The notes: generated by a model not told the origin, from the sequence alone. DNA of 64,000 nt from Aquimonas sp964586455 (GCA_964586455.1 CAZPHV010000017.1:17450-81449); one strand, 5' to 3'. Shown: positions 27,710 to 36,973, counted from the stretch's first letter. Numbers and translations are program-made.

Positions 27710-28579
27710 TTACGTATTGCGCAGGAACGCCAATGTCTGGCGTCCACTGGTGCGGGTGAGCTGCGGGTGGTTCCAACCGAGGATTTCGCCGGCGCCAAGC
27801 ACCAGCAACCCGTTGGGACGCAGCAGGCGGGCAAGCCCGTCCAGTAGCTCGCCCCGGCGCTCCCGGGCGAAATAGATCAGGACGTTCTGGCAATAGATGA
27901 GGTCAAGGTGGCGAAGCGGTGCGCGGGTAGCGTGCAGCAGGTTCACACAGGCGAATCCGATCCGCCGATGCAGGCGCTCGATGATCTTGAACCCTCCTTC
28001 GACTTCTTCCACCGAGCGCACGCGATACGGCTCGGGGATTTCCTCGAATCGCGAACGCGGGTACCAGCCCGAGCGAGCCACGCCGAGCGCGGCTTGGCTG
28101 ACGTCGGTCGCAGTGATGCCAAAGCGACGTGGCTGCGGCAGGGCTGACAGCGCCTCGTCCAGCACCATCGCCAAGGTGTAGGCCTCTTCACCCGTGGAAC
28201 AGCCGACGCTTAGCGCGTGCAGCGACTGGTCGGCGGGTGCCTGCGCCAACCAGGTGGGCAGCCACTGATCGCGGATCAGCGCCAGCGAGGGCGGGTGTCG
28301 GAAAAAGCGGGTCTCATGCACCGTGAGGTGATCGACCAGTGCCACCCACTCGACTTGTCCACGCGGGCCAGCCATCAACTCTTCGTAGTAGGTCCGATAG
28401 TCGCTGAAGCCCGCCGCACGCATGCGCCGACGCAGGCCCGTCACCAGAAAGGGCTTGCGTTCGGGCGGCACGGTCACGCCGGTACGGGTTTCCAGCAGGC
28501 GCACCCAGAGTTGAAACTCGGCATCGTCCATCCTGCCGGGTTCCAGCTCGTAGATCGCCTTGCTGGTCGCGAGTGCCAT
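27710..28579 (-). CDS. pilK: CheR-type methyltransferase PilK
   Basis: A 289-residue chemoreceptor methyltransferase that uses S-adenosylmethionine to methylate glutamates on the receptor PilJ. The N-terminal CheR helical domain includes GLRRRMRAAGF and HLTVHETRFFR. The SAM site is ALSVGCSTGEEAYTLAM, and DLIYCQNVLIYF is the family's conserved region near the active site. It lies between pilJ and chpA, the same order as in Pseudomonas. Confidence 0.88.
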   Translation of the reverse strand: MALATSKAIYELEPGRMDDAEFQLWVRLLETRTGVTVPPERKPFLVTGLRRRMRAAGFSDYRTYYEELMAGPRGQVEWVALVDHLTVHETRFFRHPPSLALIRDQWLPTWLAQAPADQSLHALSVGCSTGEEAYTLAMVLDEALSALPQPRRFGITATDVSQAALGVARSGWYPRSRFEEIPEPYRVRSVEEVEGGFKIIERLHRRIGFACVNLLHATRAPLRHLDLIYCQNVLIYFARERRGELLDGLARLLRPNGLLVLGAGEILGWNHPQLTRTSGRQTLAFLRNT

Positions 28580-28603
28580 GGGCGGTGAGGACCTGATCTG
28601 CCC

Positions 28604-30649
28604 TTAACCCGGCAGCTTGAAGTCGGCGACCGAACGACGCAGGTCGGCCGCGAGCTGGGCGAGGTTTCCGATCGACTCGGCGGTCTGGCTGGCACCCATC
28701 GAGGTCTGGGTGGTGATCTCCTGAATGACGTTCATCGTCGCCGAGATGTTGGTCGCCGCAGCGGACTGCTGGCGAGCGGCCTCGGAGATGTTCTGAATCA
28801 AGTCGGCGAGGTCGTTCGAGACCTTTTCGATCTCGCCCAGCGCAAGGCCGGCGTCTTCTGCCAGGCGTGCACCGGCGACCACCTCGGCGGTGGTCTGTTC
28901 CATCGAGCTCACGGCTTCGTTGGTGTCGGACTGAATCGTCTGCACCAGGGTTTCAATTCGCTTTGTCGCGTTCGAGGCACGTTCCGCGAGGCGCTGCACT
29001 TCGTCGGCCACGACCGCGAAACCGCGGCCCGCTTCACCGGCGGAGGCCGCCTGAATAGCGGCGTTCAGCGCCAGGATGTTGGTCTGCTCGGCGATGTCGT
29101 TAATCAGTTCAACGATCGATCCGATTTCCTGCGAGGACTCACCGAGACGCTTGATTCGCTTCGAGGTTTCCTGAATCTGGTCACGGATCGAGTCCATGCC
29201 CTGAATTGTCTGGCGCACCACTTCTGCGCCCTTGGCGGCGATCTGCACCGAGCGCTGCGCCACGTCGGCCGACTCGGCTGAGTTCTTCGACACTTCGTCG
29301 ATCGAGACCGCGATCTCGTTGATTGCGGCCGAGGCCGAGGTGATCTGCTGCGCCTGATGCTCGGCAGCTTCGGCCAGATGCATCGCGGTCGCCTGGGTTT
29401 CCTGGGCGGCGGCGGCGACCTGCACGGCGGTTTCGTTAATCGTCGTAACGAGGGATCGCAGCGCTTCAACGGCGAAGTTGATCGAGTCCGCGATTGCGCC
29501 GGTGATGTCTTCGGTCACGGTCGCGCGGACAGTCAGGTCACCTTCCGCGAGCGAGCCCATCTCGTCCAGCAGACGCAGAATCGCCTCCTGGTTTCGCTGG
29601 TTGAGCTCCTGAGTCACCGAGAACCGGCGCGTCTGGTCACGGTAGATCGTCAACAGCAGGCCGATCAGGGCGATCACGGCCAAGGCGGCGGCGATGATGC
29701 CGATCAAGAGACTCGGGAAGGTGCGCTCAGCGGCCATCGCGCTGATGCGGGCACCAAGCTTGCGCGCCTTGTCCAGCAGTTCCTCGGACTCGCGGAAGAT
29801 GGTGTCGGAGGCTTCCTTGACCTCGAACAGGTCGGTGGCGCCCTGCAGGATGAACTCGACGTCTTGACGCACACCGCTGAAAGCGTCGGCGACTCGACCC
29901 AGCGCAACGCGACCGGCGGGCGTGTCGATACGACGGATACCCTGCTCTGCGCTGCCGGCGTCAAGGCCGGTCAGCACGTTGCCAAACATCGCGTAGTCAC
30001 GCGAGAAGCGGTCGGCCGCCGAGGTGGCTGCGGCACCACCCTGCAGAATCTGGGTGACGTAGCGAAGCATGCGGTCGGCCAGCACGATCTGGCGATTGGC
30101 GATGGTGATCTGGGTCGAGGCGGCACCGCTGTCGGTCATCGCACGGACCACTTCGTCCATCTGCCCCTGCAACTGCGGGACGTTGGCGGAGAACGCGGTT
30201 GCCGAGTCGGCCAGATTCACGATGAGCTCGCGGCGATCCAGAATGCGCGCAGCGTTGTCGTTGATCGCGCTCCAGGCGGTCTGTAGGGCGGTCAGCTCGG
30301 TCGCCGCGCTGACGCCGCCGAGTGGCTGCGCGAACGAGGGCATACCCGAAGTCTCGTCACCTTGGGCAAGCTTGTTCAGATTCGCCTGGATGGAGTTTCG
30401 CGTGTCGTCAAGCTCAGAGAAGGACTCGAGGCCGCCGGCCGCCGCTTCCTGAGCGAACTTCGCGATCTGCTGGGACTGCACCTGGATGTTCGCGACGATG
30501 TCGCGCGCATCCGCTTCCTGCTGCGCGTAGCGCGTCGAGAAGTAGAAATTGATACCCAGAAGAAGGATCGCGATCGTCAGGATCAGGATCCAGAAGTTCA
30601 GGATGCCGCGTCGTTCCTTGCCGCCGATCGCGCCGATGGTCGTGCTCAT
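28604..30649 (-). CDS. pilJ: Type IV pilus chemoreceptor PilJ
   Basis: A 681-residue methyl-accepting protein. A first membrane helix (ILNFWILILTIAILLLGINFYF, about 16-37) and a second (SLLIGIIAAALAVIALIGLLLTIY, about 330) frame a periplasmic sensor domain, PilJ-like and helical. The cytoplasmic part has a HAMP-like link and the highly conserved signalling tip IAEQTNILALNAAIQAASAG and GRGFAVVADEVQRLAE. It senses pilin or surface contact and drives ChpA. The ATG at 30649 has GAGGA just upstream; the frame extends to 30715 without a better start. Confidence 0.92.
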   Translation of the reverse strand: MSTTIGAIGGKERRGILNFWILILTIAILLLGINFYFSTRYAQQEADARDIVANIQVQSQQIAKFAQEAAAGGLESFSELDDTRNSIQANLNKLAQGDETSGMPSFAQPLGGVSAATELTALQTAWSAINDNAARILDRRELIVNLADSATAFSANVPQLQGQMDEVVRAMTDSGAASTQITIANRQIVLADRMLRYVTQILQGGAAATSAADRFSRDYAMFGNVLTGLDAGSAEQGIRRIDTPAGRVALGRVADAFSGVRQDVEFILQGATDLFEVKEASDTIFRESEELLDKARKLGARISAMAAERTFPSLLIGIIAAALAVIALIGLLLTIYRDQTRRFSVTQELNQRNQEAILRLLDEMGSLAEGDLTVRATVTEDITGAIADSINFAVEALRSLVTTINETAVQVAAAAQETQATAMHLAEAAEHQAQQITSASAAINEIAVSIDEVSKNSAESADVAQRSVQIAAKGAEVVRQTIQGMDSIRDQIQETSKRIKRLGESSQEIGSIVELINDIAEQTNILALNAAIQAASAGEAGRGFAVVADEVQRLAERASNATKRIETLVQTIQSDTNEAVSSMEQTTAEVVAGARLAEDAGLALGEIEKVSNDLADLIQNISEAARQQSAAATNISATMNVIQEITTQTSMGASQTAESIGNLAQLAADLRRSVADFKLPG

Positions 30650-30812
30650 ATGGTCCTCGCCCCAGAAAACCCGGTCGGCGACGCGTCCAGCATCGCCCAA
30701 CCACTCCCCCGGCACGGCGCGAGCCGCATCCGGGGATATGCCAACCGCACCACGTGGGCGGAGGGCAATGACCGCGCGTTCCGTGCGCGGCCCCTGTTGA
30801 ATCTACGCGCTA

Positions 30813-31364
30813 TCAAGCCACTGCGGCCTGGCGGAATTCGGCAGTGCGCACCAGGCGCGCCATATCGAAGGCATGCCACACCGTGTCACCGAGCGTGTAG
30901 GCGTCGGTAACGAATGCCGCGTAGCGGCTGCCCTGATCGAGCTCCAGCGGCACCCGCTGCGCGTCTGAGAAATTGCGCTGTCCGAACAGCTCGTCGATCA
31001 GTACCGCAACGTTTCCGCCCGGCTGCTTGATCACGAGCGCGCGGGTGGTTTCGTGCACCACCGTGCGCTCGCCGTCCAGAAACTGTTTGAGGTCCACCAC
31101 CGGAAACAGGGTGCCGCGCACGTTCGAAACGCCCAGCAGCCACGGCTGTGAGCCAGGAACAGGCGTCGGCGCGGGCAAGGTAAGGAGTTCGGCGATGTCG
31201 GCGATCGCCGACACCAGCATGTGCTGACCCAGCCGGTAGCCGAGACCACGCCAGACGCCTGCGGCGTCGACCTGCTCCGGCAGACCGGCCACGTGCGACA
31301 GGCTGCGGGCCTCGTAGTCAGCGAGGATCGCAAAGGGATCGAGAGGCGAGGCCTCGGCCATCAT
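30813..31364 (-). CDS. pilI: CheW-like adaptor PilI
   Basis: A 183-residue CheW-domain protein that couples the receptor PilJ to ChpA. Typical segments are WRGLGYRLGQHMLVSAI, WLLGVSNVRGTLFPVVDLKQFL and VAVLIDELFGQRNF. Its ATG overlaps the pilH stop (ATGA), so the pair is translationally coupled. A 163-nt gap separates it from pilJ. Confidence 0.9.
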   Translation of the reverse strand: MMAEASPLDPFAILADYEARSLSHVAGLPEQVDAAGVWRGLGYRLGQHMLVSAIADIAELLTLPAPTPVPGSQPWLLGVSNVRGTLFPVVDLKQFLDGERTVVHETTRALVIKQPGGNVAVLIDELFGQRNFSDAQRVPLELDQGSRYAAFVTDAYTLGDTVWHAFDMARLVRTAEFRQAAVA

Positions 31365-31744
31365 GCATTGCCCCTCGCGCCAGCACTGACCAACGCATTG
31401 ATGCGTCCGAGCAGATCCGCCTCGGCGGGCGGCTTGACGACATAGTCCTTCGCACCCTGCCGCAGGCCCCAGACCCGATCCGTTTCCATCCCCTTGGTGC
31501 TCACGATGATGATCGGGATGTGCTGGGTCTTGGGCGAGCGCGACAGCGAGCGAGTCGCCTGAAAGCCGCTCATGCCCGGAAGGATGACGTCCATCAGGAT
31601 GAGGTCTGGCAATTCAGCCTCGGCCACGGCGATGCCGTCCTCAGCGCTGGCAGCAGCGCGGACGGTATGTCCCCCGCGTTCCAGCATCTGGCTAAACACC
31701 CGGGTGTCGGTCGGTGAGTCTTCGATGATCAGAATTCGTGCCAT
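31361..31744 (-). CDS. pilH: Response regulator PilH
   Basis: A stand-alone receiver domain of 127 residues (MARILIIEDSPTD). The phospho-acceptor is Asp52 in LILMDVILPGMSG, and the conserved Lys lies in KDYVVKPP. PilH is the second output of the ChpA kinase and influences pilus retraction and cAMP in Pseudomonas. The open frame extends to 31780, but the ATG at 31744 begins right at the receiver fold. It overlaps pilI downstream and follows pilG by 41 nt. Confidence 0.9.
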   Translation of the reverse strand: MARILIIEDSPTDTRVFSQMLERGGHTVRAAASAEDGIAVAEAELPDLILMDVILPGMSGFQATRSLSRSPKTQHIPIIIVSTKGMETDRVWGLRQGAKDYVVKPPAEADLLGRINALVSAGARGNA

Positions 31745-31785
31745 GTGCAAAGCGCCCCCCTGAAGGCCTTGCGGGTTCAACGGGA

Positions 31786-32187
31786 TCAGCCGCGATGGAC
31801 GTGCCGGCGGATGGCCGACAGCAGCTCGTCGCGAGTGAAAGGTTTGGTCAGGTATTCCTCCGAGCCGACGATACGGCCCTTTGCCTTGTCGAAGAGACCG
31901 TCCTTGGACGAAAGCATGATCACCGGCGTTGACCGGAACACTTGGTTGTTCTTGATTAGTGCACAGGTCTGATAGCCATCCAGACGCGGCATCATGATGT
32001 CGACAAAGATCACCTGCGGATGGTGGTCCGCAATCTTCGCCAGTGCTTCGAATCCATCCGTGGCGGTGACCACGTCGCAGCCTTCCTTCTTGAGCAGGGT
32101 TTCAGCCGTCCGGCGGATCGTCTTCGAGTCATCGATGACCATCACCTTCAGGCCATCCAAGCTGGCCGAACCTTGGTTCTCTTCCAT
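31786..32187 (-). CDS. pilG: Response regulator PilG
   Basis: A stand-alone receiver domain of about 133 residues and the first gene of the Pil-Chp operon. The acidic pair is in VMVIDDSKTIRRTAE, the phospho-acceptor is Asp63 in VIFVDIMMPRLDG, and the conserved Lys is in EEYLTKPF. PilG promotes pilus extension downstream of ChpA in Pseudomonas. I chose the ATG at 32187 because GGGGA lies six bases upstream; the open frame to 32229 adds an unrelated stretch. Confidence 0.92.
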   Translation of the reverse strand: MEENQGSASLDGLKVMVIDDSKTIRRTAETLLKKEGCDVVTATDGFEALAKIADHHPQVIFVDIMMPRLDGYQTCALIKNNQVFRSTPVIMLSSKDGLFDKAKGRIVGSEEYLTKPFTRDELLSAIRRHVHRG

Positions 32188-32626
32188 TCGCATTCCCCAC
32201 AGGGCGCCGGCCAACGGTCGGCCACGCAATCCGAAGCTATATCCCAGCCGTTGCCGGAACTGTCAAGCAAAGCCTGTTCCACGGCATCGACCAGCTCCCC
32301 TGCTGCGGTCAATGCTGCATCACCTGCTGCAGCATGGCAGCCCGCGTACGGACCCCCTGTTGCAGCGGCTGCGTGACGCCGAGCGTCCGCAAGCCGCTGC
32401 TAGTATAGCCAGCGTTCACCTGCCTCCGGCGCACGCTTGATGCGTGTTTCGGTCGCTGCAGGCAAAGAGTCGATCTGCGCACGCTTTGCGCACGTCGGCC
32501 GGCTCAGGCGTGACCTCGCGGGGCAGTTGGCGGCACGTTGCTGTCGTTTGCGCCGCATCCCGGTTCCTCCCCCTCCCACCCCGAGGCGCCCAAAGGGCCT
32601 CTCGACCGCAGGACGATTGAACAGAC
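32188..32626. other. Divergent spacer between pilG and gshB
   Basis: 439 bp. Besides the pilG promoter I see a TAGTAT (32401-32406) that could be a -10 box for gshB, without a convincing -35 box. There is no gene. Confidence 0.4.
32236..32266 (-). promoter_or_regulatory. Sigma70-like promoter of the pil-chp operon
   Basis: On the minus strand, TTGACA (32261-32266) is followed after 17 nt by GATATA (32238-32243), overlapping TATAGC. It lies about 50 nt upstream of the pilG start. This is the best promoter match I see in the window. Confidence 0.6.
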
Positions 32627-33568
32627 ATGGACATCGCGATGGTGATGGACCCCATCGAGGGCATCCGGATCAAGAAGGACTCCAGCTTCGCCATGCTGCT
32701 GGAGGCGCAGCGCCGCGGGCACCGGCTGCACTACGCCACCTCGGGCGATCTGGCGATCGAAGGCGACGTGGCGATGGCGCGACTTGCGCCGCTGCGCGTC
32801 CAGGACGACGCCTCCAGCTGGTTCGAGAAGGGCCCGGCCGAATGGCGGCCGCTGGGCCAGATGAGCGCCATCCTGATGCGCCGCGACCCACCGTTCGACA
32901 GCCAGTACCTCTACGACACCCAGATTCTGACCCTGGCTCAGGCCCAGGGCGCGCTGGTCGTGAATGACCCGCAGGGTTTGCGCGACATGAACGAAAAGCT
33001 GTTCGCGCTGCATTTCCCGCAGTGCATTCCGCCGTCTCGGGTGTCGCGCGACGCCAGTCACCTGCGCGAGTTCGTCGAGCGTGAGCGCGACTGCGTACTC
33101 AAGCCGCTGGACGGCATGGGCGGACGTTCGATCTTCCGTGCCCGCGCCGACGACGACAACCTCAAGGTCATCCTTGAAACCCTCACCCAGGGCGACCGCC
33201 AGCTGGCGCTGGCGCAGCGCTATCTGCCGGAAATCCGGCAGGGTGACAAGCGCATCCTGCTGGTTGACGGCGAACCCGTGCCCTACGCACTGGCGCGCAT
33301 TCCGGCGGCCGACGACTTCCGCGGCAACCTGGCGGCTGGTGGGCGTGGCGAAGGGCGGCCCCTGACCGAACGCGACCGCTGGATCGCCGCCCAGGTGGGC
33401 CCGGAGGTCAAACGCCGCGGCATGCTGTTCGTGGGCCTGGACGTGATCGGAGACTGGCTGACGGAAGTCAATGTCACCAGCCCTACCTGTATCCGCGAAC
33501 TCGACGCCCAGTTCGGGATCAACATCGCAGGTCAGTTGTTTGACGCGATCGAGGCCCGTCTGAAGTGA
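32627..33568 (+). CDS. gshB: Glutathione synthetase
   Basis: 313 residues, normal for bacterial GshB, an ATP-grasp ligase that joins gamma-glutamylcysteine and glycine to make glutathione. Family segments are IAMVMDPIEGIRIKKDSSF at the start, ILMRRDPPFDSQYLY, CVLKPLDGMGGRSIF, GDKRILLVDGEP, NLAAGGRGEG and LDVIGDWLTEVNVTSPTC. It starts divergently from pilG, and its stop overlaps the start of the tonB-like gene. Confidence 0.95.
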   Translation: MDIAMVMDPIEGIRIKKDSSFAMLLEAQRRGHRLHYATSGDLAIEGDVAMARLAPLRVQDDASSWFEKGPAEWRPLGQMSAILMRRDPPFDSQYLYDTQILTLAQAQGALVVNDPQGLRDMNEKLFALHFPQCIPPSRVSRDASHLREFVERERDCVLKPLDGMGGRSIFRARADDDNLKVILETLTQGDRQLALAQRYLPEIRQGDKRILLVDGEPVPYALARIPAADDFRGNLAAGGRGEGRPLTERDRWIAAQVGPEVKRRGMLFVGLDVIGDWLTEVNVTSPTCIRELDAQFGINIAGQLFDAIEARLK

Positions 33569-34443
33569 GTGCAGAGCAGCAACCCGCTGCCGTCGTGGTC
33601 AGCGACGGCGACCGTTTGGGCGCGACTCTGGTGTTCTCGCTGATTGCCCACGGCGTGCTGGCCCTGGGTGTCGGTTTTGCGGTCGAGAACCCAGCCCCGC
33701 TGCGGCCGACATTGGATGTCATCCTCACCCAGACGCGCAGCGAGCAGCGTCCGGACGACCCCGACTTCCTTGCCCAGGCGAGTCAGCAAGGCGGCGGCGA
33801 TTCGGAAAAAGCCGAGCGCCCGAGTGAGCCGGTGTCCTCGCCGGTGCCGAAGAATCAGCCGGGCATCGCACCCGTGCCGGTCAGCCCGGCCACCCCGCCA
33901 CCGCAGCCTGAGCGCACCCAGCAGGTCCTGAGCTCCCAGGCCGACAGCGCGCAGCAGGTGCCGGATGCCGATCGGGTGCCGACTCCCGACACCCAGCTCC
34001 CTAGCGCGCGCCATCTGATGGAGCAAAGCATGGAAATGGCGCGGCTGGCGGCTGAAATCGAGCGCGACAGCCAGACCTATGCCAAGCGGCCGAAGCGCAA
34101 GTTCATCTCGGCCAACACCGCCGAGTACGAGTTCGCCTCGTACATGCGTGGCTGGGTGGCACGAGTCGAGCGCATCGGCAACCTGAACTATCCGGACGAA
34201 GCGCGCCGTCGCAACCTGGTCGGCCAGTTGCTGATGACGGTCGCCGTGCGCCGCGACGGCAGCGTGGAACGCATCGACATCATCCGCTCCAGCGGCTACC
34301 CGATGCTGGACGAGGCTGCGCTGCGAATCGTGCGTCTGGGCGAGCCCTACCCGCCGCTGCCCGAAACCAAGGAGCAGGTCGAGATACTGCACATCACCCG
34401 CACCTGGGAGTTCCAGCCGGGCAACGTGCTGCGCAACCGCTGA
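33565..34443 (+). CDS. TonB family protein
   Basis: 292 residues. One N-terminal membrane helix (GATLVFSLIAHGVLALGVGF, about 14-33) is followed by a Pro-rich periplasmic linker and a C-terminal TonB domain (about 195-290; NYPDEARRRNLVGQLLMTV, SGYPMLDEAALRIVR). It probably transmits proton-motive force from ExbBD to outer-membrane receptors such as the one at 13373, though it may instead be a TonB paralogue with another partner. The GTG start overlaps the gshB stop (GTGA), so the two are coupled, as in Xanthomonas. Confidence 0.85.
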   Translation: MSAEQQPAAVVVSDGDRLGATLVFSLIAHGVLALGVGFAVENPAPLRPTLDVILTQTRSEQRPDDPDFLAQASQQGGGDSEKAERPSEPVSSPVPKNQPGIAPVPVSPATPPPQPERTQQVLSSQADSAQQVPDADRVPTPDTQLPSARHLMEQSMEMARLAAEIERDSQTYAKRPKRKFISANTAEYEFASYMRGWVARVERIGNLNYPDEARRRNLVGQLLMTVAVRRDGSVERIDIIRSSGYPMLDEAALRIVRLGEPYPPLPETKEQVEILHITRTWEFQPGNVLRNR

Positions 34444-34495
34444 TCCCCGCGCGCGCACTCGCGATCGTCGTTGACCCGGCGCAGCACTGCGCGAC

Positions 34496-34504
34496 TGCTA
34501 GAAT
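34496..34504 (+). promoter_or_regulatory. Extended -10 promoter of algH
   Basis: TGCTAGAAT matches the extended -10 form TGnTAnAAT. A TTGACC upstream at 34471 is spaced 22 nt from the hexamer, too far to be a normal -35 box. Only seven bases separate the hexamer from the ATG, so the transcript would be leaderless or nearly so. Confidence 0.45.
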
Positions 34505-34511
34505 TGCGCGC

Positions 34512-35081
34512 ATGTCCTCACCCCCCAGCCCCCTGAGCAATCAGCTCCTGATCGCCCTGCCCCAGCTGGACGACCCCCATTTCGCGCGCACCGTCACCCT
34601 GATTTGCAGGCATGACGAAGAGGGCGCCATGGGCATCACCTTGAACCGGGCCTCCGATTACCACATGGCCGAGGTGTTGTCGCAGCTCGGCTTGGATGAC
34701 CGCACCGGCCAGCTCGGTCAGCGCGAGGTGCTGACCGGTGGCCCGGTGCATCCCGAGCGCGGCTTCGTGCTGCACGCCGACGATGGCCGCGAATGGGATT
34801 CCACCTACCAGGTTTCACCCCAGATCAAGCTGACCACCTCACGCGACATCCTCGCGGCGATGGCCGCTGGCAACGGCCCTGCCAAGGCACTGCTGGCGCT
34901 GGGCTGCGCAGGTTGGGGGCCAGGCCAGTTGGAAGAGGAGCTCGCCGCCAACGCCTGGCTTACGGTGCCGGCCGATGAGTCCATCCTGTTCGATCTGCCG
35001 CTCGAACAGCGTTGGAACAGCGCCGCCGCGCTGCTGGGCGTGGATCTGCGCCTGCTTACCGACTACTCCGGCCGAGCATGA
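34512..35081 (+). CDS. algH: AlgH/YqgE family protein
   Basis: 189 residues of the UPF0301 (YqgE/AlgH, DUF179) family. It shows NQLLIALPQLDDPHFARTV, GAMGITLNRAS, VLTGGPVHPERGFVLH, ALLALGCAGWGPGQLEEEL and NAWLTVPADESILFDLP. AlgH was linked to alginate regulation in Pseudomonas, but its molecular role is unknown. The gene overlaps ruvX (ATGA), and pyrB follows, a common Xanthomonadales arrangement. Confidence 0.92.
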   Translation: MSSPPSPLSNQLLIALPQLDDPHFARTVTLICRHDEEGAMGITLNRASDYHMAEVLSQLGLDDRTGQLGQREVLTGGPVHPERGFVLHADDGREWDSTYQVSPQIKLTTSRDILAAMAAGNGPAKALLALGCAGWGPGQLEEELAANAWLTVPADESILFDLPLEQRWNSAAALLGVDLRLLTDYSGRA

Positions 35082-35524
35082 GCGCGACCGGCAACGAGTC
35101 CCCGGTGTGTGCGCTGGGGTTCGATGTCGGCGCGCGGCGCACCGGCGTTGCGGTCGGCAACACGCTCTCTGCCACAGCGCGCGCCATTGCGGTACTGGCG
35201 GTCAATGACGGCCAGCCCGACTGGAACGCCTGCGATCGCCTGTTGCGCGAATGGTCGCCGCAGCTGCTGGTGGTCGGAGAACCACTGACACTCGAAGGCG
35301 AAGTGCAGCCCGCGACCCAGCGCGCGCGTCGTTTCGCCCGCGCGCTTGAACAGCGCTATCGCCTGCCGGTTCAGATGGTCGACGAGCGATCGAGCTCTCG
35401 CGAGGCCGACCGGCGCTTCGCGCAGGCACGCAGCGAGGGCCGGGCGAAGCGCTCACATGCTGAGCTGCTGGATGCCCTGGCCGCGCAGATCATTCTTGAA
35501 CGCTGGCTCGGCCAAGTTGGCTAA
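35078..35524 (+). CDS. ruvX: Holliday junction resolvase-like RuvX/YqgF
   Basis: 148 residues with an RNase H-like fold. The likely catalytic acids are Asp16 (LGFDVGARRTG), Glu68 (LLVVGEPL), and Asp102 or Asp132 (MVDERSSS, ELLDALAAQIIL). The family has been implicated in pre-16S rRNA processing and in resolving junctions. The start is fixed by the ATGA overlap with algH. Confidence 0.92.
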   Translation: MSATGNESPVCALGFDVGARRTGVAVGNTLSATARAIAVLAVNDGQPDWNACDRLLREWSPQLLVVGEPLTLEGEVQPATQRARRFARALEQRYRLPVQMVDERSSSREADRRFAQARSEGRAKRSHAELLDALAAQIILERWLGQVG

Positions 35525-35560
35525 GACCAGCTCCTTTCTTCTCCCTTGCCCGACCAAGCC

Positions 35561-36508
35561 ATGTCCAGCCCGCAGCAGCACCCCGACGGACGCCTGCGCC
35601 ACCTGCTCACGCTCGATGGCCTCCAACCCGCGCAACTCGTCCGCCTGCTCGATCGCGCAGAGGCGCTGCGCGAGCATGCGCTGCACGGCCGCGCCCACCT
35701 GCAGGACCTCGCAGGCCGCACCGTCGTCAACCTGTTCTTCGAGCCCTCCACCCGGACGCGCAGTTCGTTCCAGCTGGCTGCTCGCCGACTGGGTGCAGAA
35801 GTTCTGAACTTCGACGTCGCGCATTCGTCGTCCCGCAAGGGCGAGACCCTGCTCGACACCTATCGAACCCTTGAAGCCATGGGCGCGGATGCCTTCGTGG
35901 TGCGCGTCGCTGAATCCGGTGCCCTTGATTTACTGGCGTCGGCGGCGCAGCCGCATGTTTCGATCGTCAACGCAGGCGACGGGCGCGCCGCCCACCCGAC
36001 CCAGGGCCTGCTCGACATGCTGACGATCCGCCAGCACAAGGGTGCCGACTTCACCGGTCTGCGCGTGCTGCTGGTCGGTGACATCCTGCATTCGCGCGTG
36101 GCGCGTTCGGACCTGCATGCGCTGCGCGCACTCGGCGCTGGCGAGATCCGCGTGTGTGCGCCTGCTGCGCTGCTGCCCAGCGACGAAACCCTGCGCGGCT
36201 GCACGGTCGTTTCAGATCTCGACGCCGCCGTGGAAGGCGTCGACGTGGTGATGATGCTGCGCCTGCAGCGTGAGCGCATGGAAGAAGGCCTGGTCAGCTC
36301 CCTGGCCGACTACCACCGCGACTACGGCCTGGACGCGCAGCGCCTGCAGCGCGCGCGCGCTGACGCCATCGTCACCCACCCCGGCCCGATGAACCGCGGC
36401 GTCGAGATCACAGACGCGGTGGCCGACGGGCCGCAGTCGGTGATCCTGCAGCAGGTCAGCAATGGCGTGGCGGTGCGGATGGCGGTGCTGGAGACGCTGC
36501 TGGGCTGA
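35561..36508 (+). CDS. pyrB: Aspartate carbamoyltransferase, catalytic chain
   Basis: 315 residues that join carbamoyl phosphate and aspartate, the first committed step of pyrimidine synthesis. The carbamoyl-phosphate site FFEPSTRTRSSF is at 59-70. Later come RKGETLLDT, HPTQGLLDMLTI, RVARSDLHAL and HPGPMNRGVE. I chose the ATG at 35561 over an in-frame TTG at 35546. No pyrI is adjacent. It follows ruvX by 36 nt and is probably in the same operon. Confidence 0.95.
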   Translation: MSSPQQHPDGRLRHLLTLDGLQPAQLVRLLDRAEALREHALHGRAHLQDLAGRTVVNLFFEPSTRTRSSFQLAARRLGAEVLNFDVAHSSSRKGETLLDTYRTLEAMGADAFVVRVAESGALDLLASAAQPHVSIVNAGDGRAAHPTQGLLDMLTIRQHKGADFTGLRVLLVGDILHSRVARSDLHALRALGAGEIRVCAPAALLPSDETLRGCTVVSDLDAAVEGVDVVMMLRLQRERMEEGLVSSLADYHRDYGLDAQRLQRARADAIVTHPGPMNRGVEITDAVADGPQSVILQQVSNGVAVRMAVLETLLG

Positions 36509-36973
36509 GGGCCCGCGGAGCCACACGCAGCCGCCGTGCGCCCGTGGCAACAGAGCGCATGAGGCACTGCTTGTGCGGTCGTTCTGTGCGGCCAAACCTG
36601 TCATCGGCGGAGTCCGTTTGGCGCGCTTGCCGTTCGTACACGCCCATTCGCTAAAGCCCTTCCGGCGGGGCGCCTGCCAAGCGGCGACGCAACGGCGTCA
36701 GAGCGCTGGCGCCGTTGCGCCACACCACCGTCCGAAGTCAGGCCGTTTGGTTCTGCGCGTCGAAGCTGTCGGCGAAGCTCTCGTGGGCAACCGCCGGAAA
36801 TGTGTCTTTGCAGAGCTCACCGGAGCGGCCGGCGGTTCTGCGCCAGTGCAGGTGGCGACTCCTGCGGCCAAGAATGCCCCCGCGCCCCGGAACGCAGCTC
36901 GACCGCCTGTGCTGCAGCTTCAAGACATCACGCAACCGTTGCCTGCGCGCGAAACACGGATCGGCTGCGGTGC
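36509..36973. other. Non-coding spacer with strong inverted repeat
   Basis: 465 bp between pyrB and the HNH nuclease gene, converging. It holds a perfect 9-bp stem with a 12-nt loop (GCAACGGCG ... CGCCGTTGC, 36689-36718), possibly a terminator-like or extragenic hairpin but with no T run. Open frames here have no protein-like composition. Confidence 0.5.
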
